Both the position numbers and the translations under genes were made by a program. This document shows, piece by piece, positions 5,005-5,271 of a stretch of 5,271 nt of DNA. The first letter of the stretch is position 1; the number at the start of each line of letters is the position of its first letter. Origin of the DNA: Actinomycetota bacterium. Its GTDB lineage: Bacteria > Actinomycetota > Humimicrobiia > Humimicrobiales > Humimicrobiaceae. The stretch spans positions 1-5,271 of the forward strand of contig JAQVEM010000092.1 of NCBI GenBank assembly GCA_028697935.1, written 5' to 3'. The notes under the pieces were generated by a model. The model was not told where the DNA came from. It saw nothing but the letters and a program-made list of their open reading frames with translations, and did no database searches.

Positions 5005-5271
5005 AAAAGCACTTATTATTTTCAATAAAGAAATAAAAGAAGTTATAAAAAATAAAAGTATATGGCTTCCGGTTGTTATAATAATCTGCATATTTTCAAT
5101 CGCTATGCCACTCGGATTTATTCTCGGAAGTGATTCCATGCTGAAAGATGAAGCAACCCTTAATTTTATAAATAAAGCATTTGGCGAGGTTGACAACCCT
5201 TTAGAGGTGCTTATTGAATTCATACTGCAGCAATTAATTATATTTCTACTTTTAATACCAGCAATGATACC
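4988..5271 (+). CDS. ABC-2 type exporter, permease (5' part, runs off the right edge)
   Basis: Ninety-four codons are visible. The start at ATG 4988-4990 overlaps the end of the ATPase gene by 17 bases in another frame. An in-frame TAA at 4982-4984 excludes any earlier start, and no good Shine-Dalgarno is in range (GAGG at 4960-4963 is 24 bases away), so translational coupling is likely. The basic cytoplasmic N terminus (MKKKNKKALI) with an IFNKEIKEVIKNKS segment is typical of ABC-2 permeases. A first membrane helix follows (about 25-47), then an outer loop with charged residues (about 48-70), then a second hydrophobic segment (about 72-94) cut by the window edge. It should pair with the ATPase before it. 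Substrate unknown. Confidence 0.88.
   Translation, partial: MKKKNKKALIIFNKEIKEVIKNKSIWLPVVIIICIFSIAMPLGFILGSDSMLKDEATLNFINKAFGEVDNPLEVLIEFILQQLIIFLLLIPAMI

Overview
The window is AT-rich bacterial DNA (roughly one third G+C by eye) with heavy use of ATA and AAA codons, Shine-Dalgarno sequences of the GGAGG type and a classical lipobox. This suggests a low-GC, perhaps anaerobic, bacterium (Firmicutes-like or a phylum with similar composition). The sequence alone does not fix the lineage.

Left two thirds, minus strand (read right to left): a para-aminobenzoate (folate precursor) operon in the order pabA (3428-2835), pabB (2838-1129), pabC-like class IV aminotransferase (1028-162). pabA and pabB overlap by four bases (ATGA). 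The PabB chain carries the PIKGT lysine motif that distinguishes aminodeoxychorismate synthase from anthranilate synthase. Together the three proteins would take chorismate plus glutamine to 4-amino-4-deoxychorismate and then to p-aminobenzoate and pyruvate. After pabC, 52 bases downstream on the same strand, begins a lipoprotein gene that runs off the left edge (109 to <1).

Middle (3429-4080): about 650 bases without a conventional gene. It holds, from left to right, a possible pabA promoter, three tandem 13-bp repeats, two related GC-rich hairpins with TTCA loops on the minus strand (like the subterminal palindromes of IS200/IS605-family elements), and a purine-rich minus-strand stretch. 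That stretch has three successive Shine-Dalgarno-like motifs, each followed by a tiny open frame. Two of these encode short hydrophobic segments; one is vaguely reminiscent of TatA. This is the least explained part of the window.

Right (4081-5271), plus strand: an ABC-2 type exporter operon. It has a complete ATPase gene (4081-5004) with a promoter-like sequence so close to its ATG that the message may be leaderless, then a permease gene that overlaps it by 17 bases and runs off the right edge. The exporter and the pab operon are divergently arranged and have no evident functional link. Nothing here proves a new system; the small-ORF/hairpin intergenic region is the best candidate for something undescribed.
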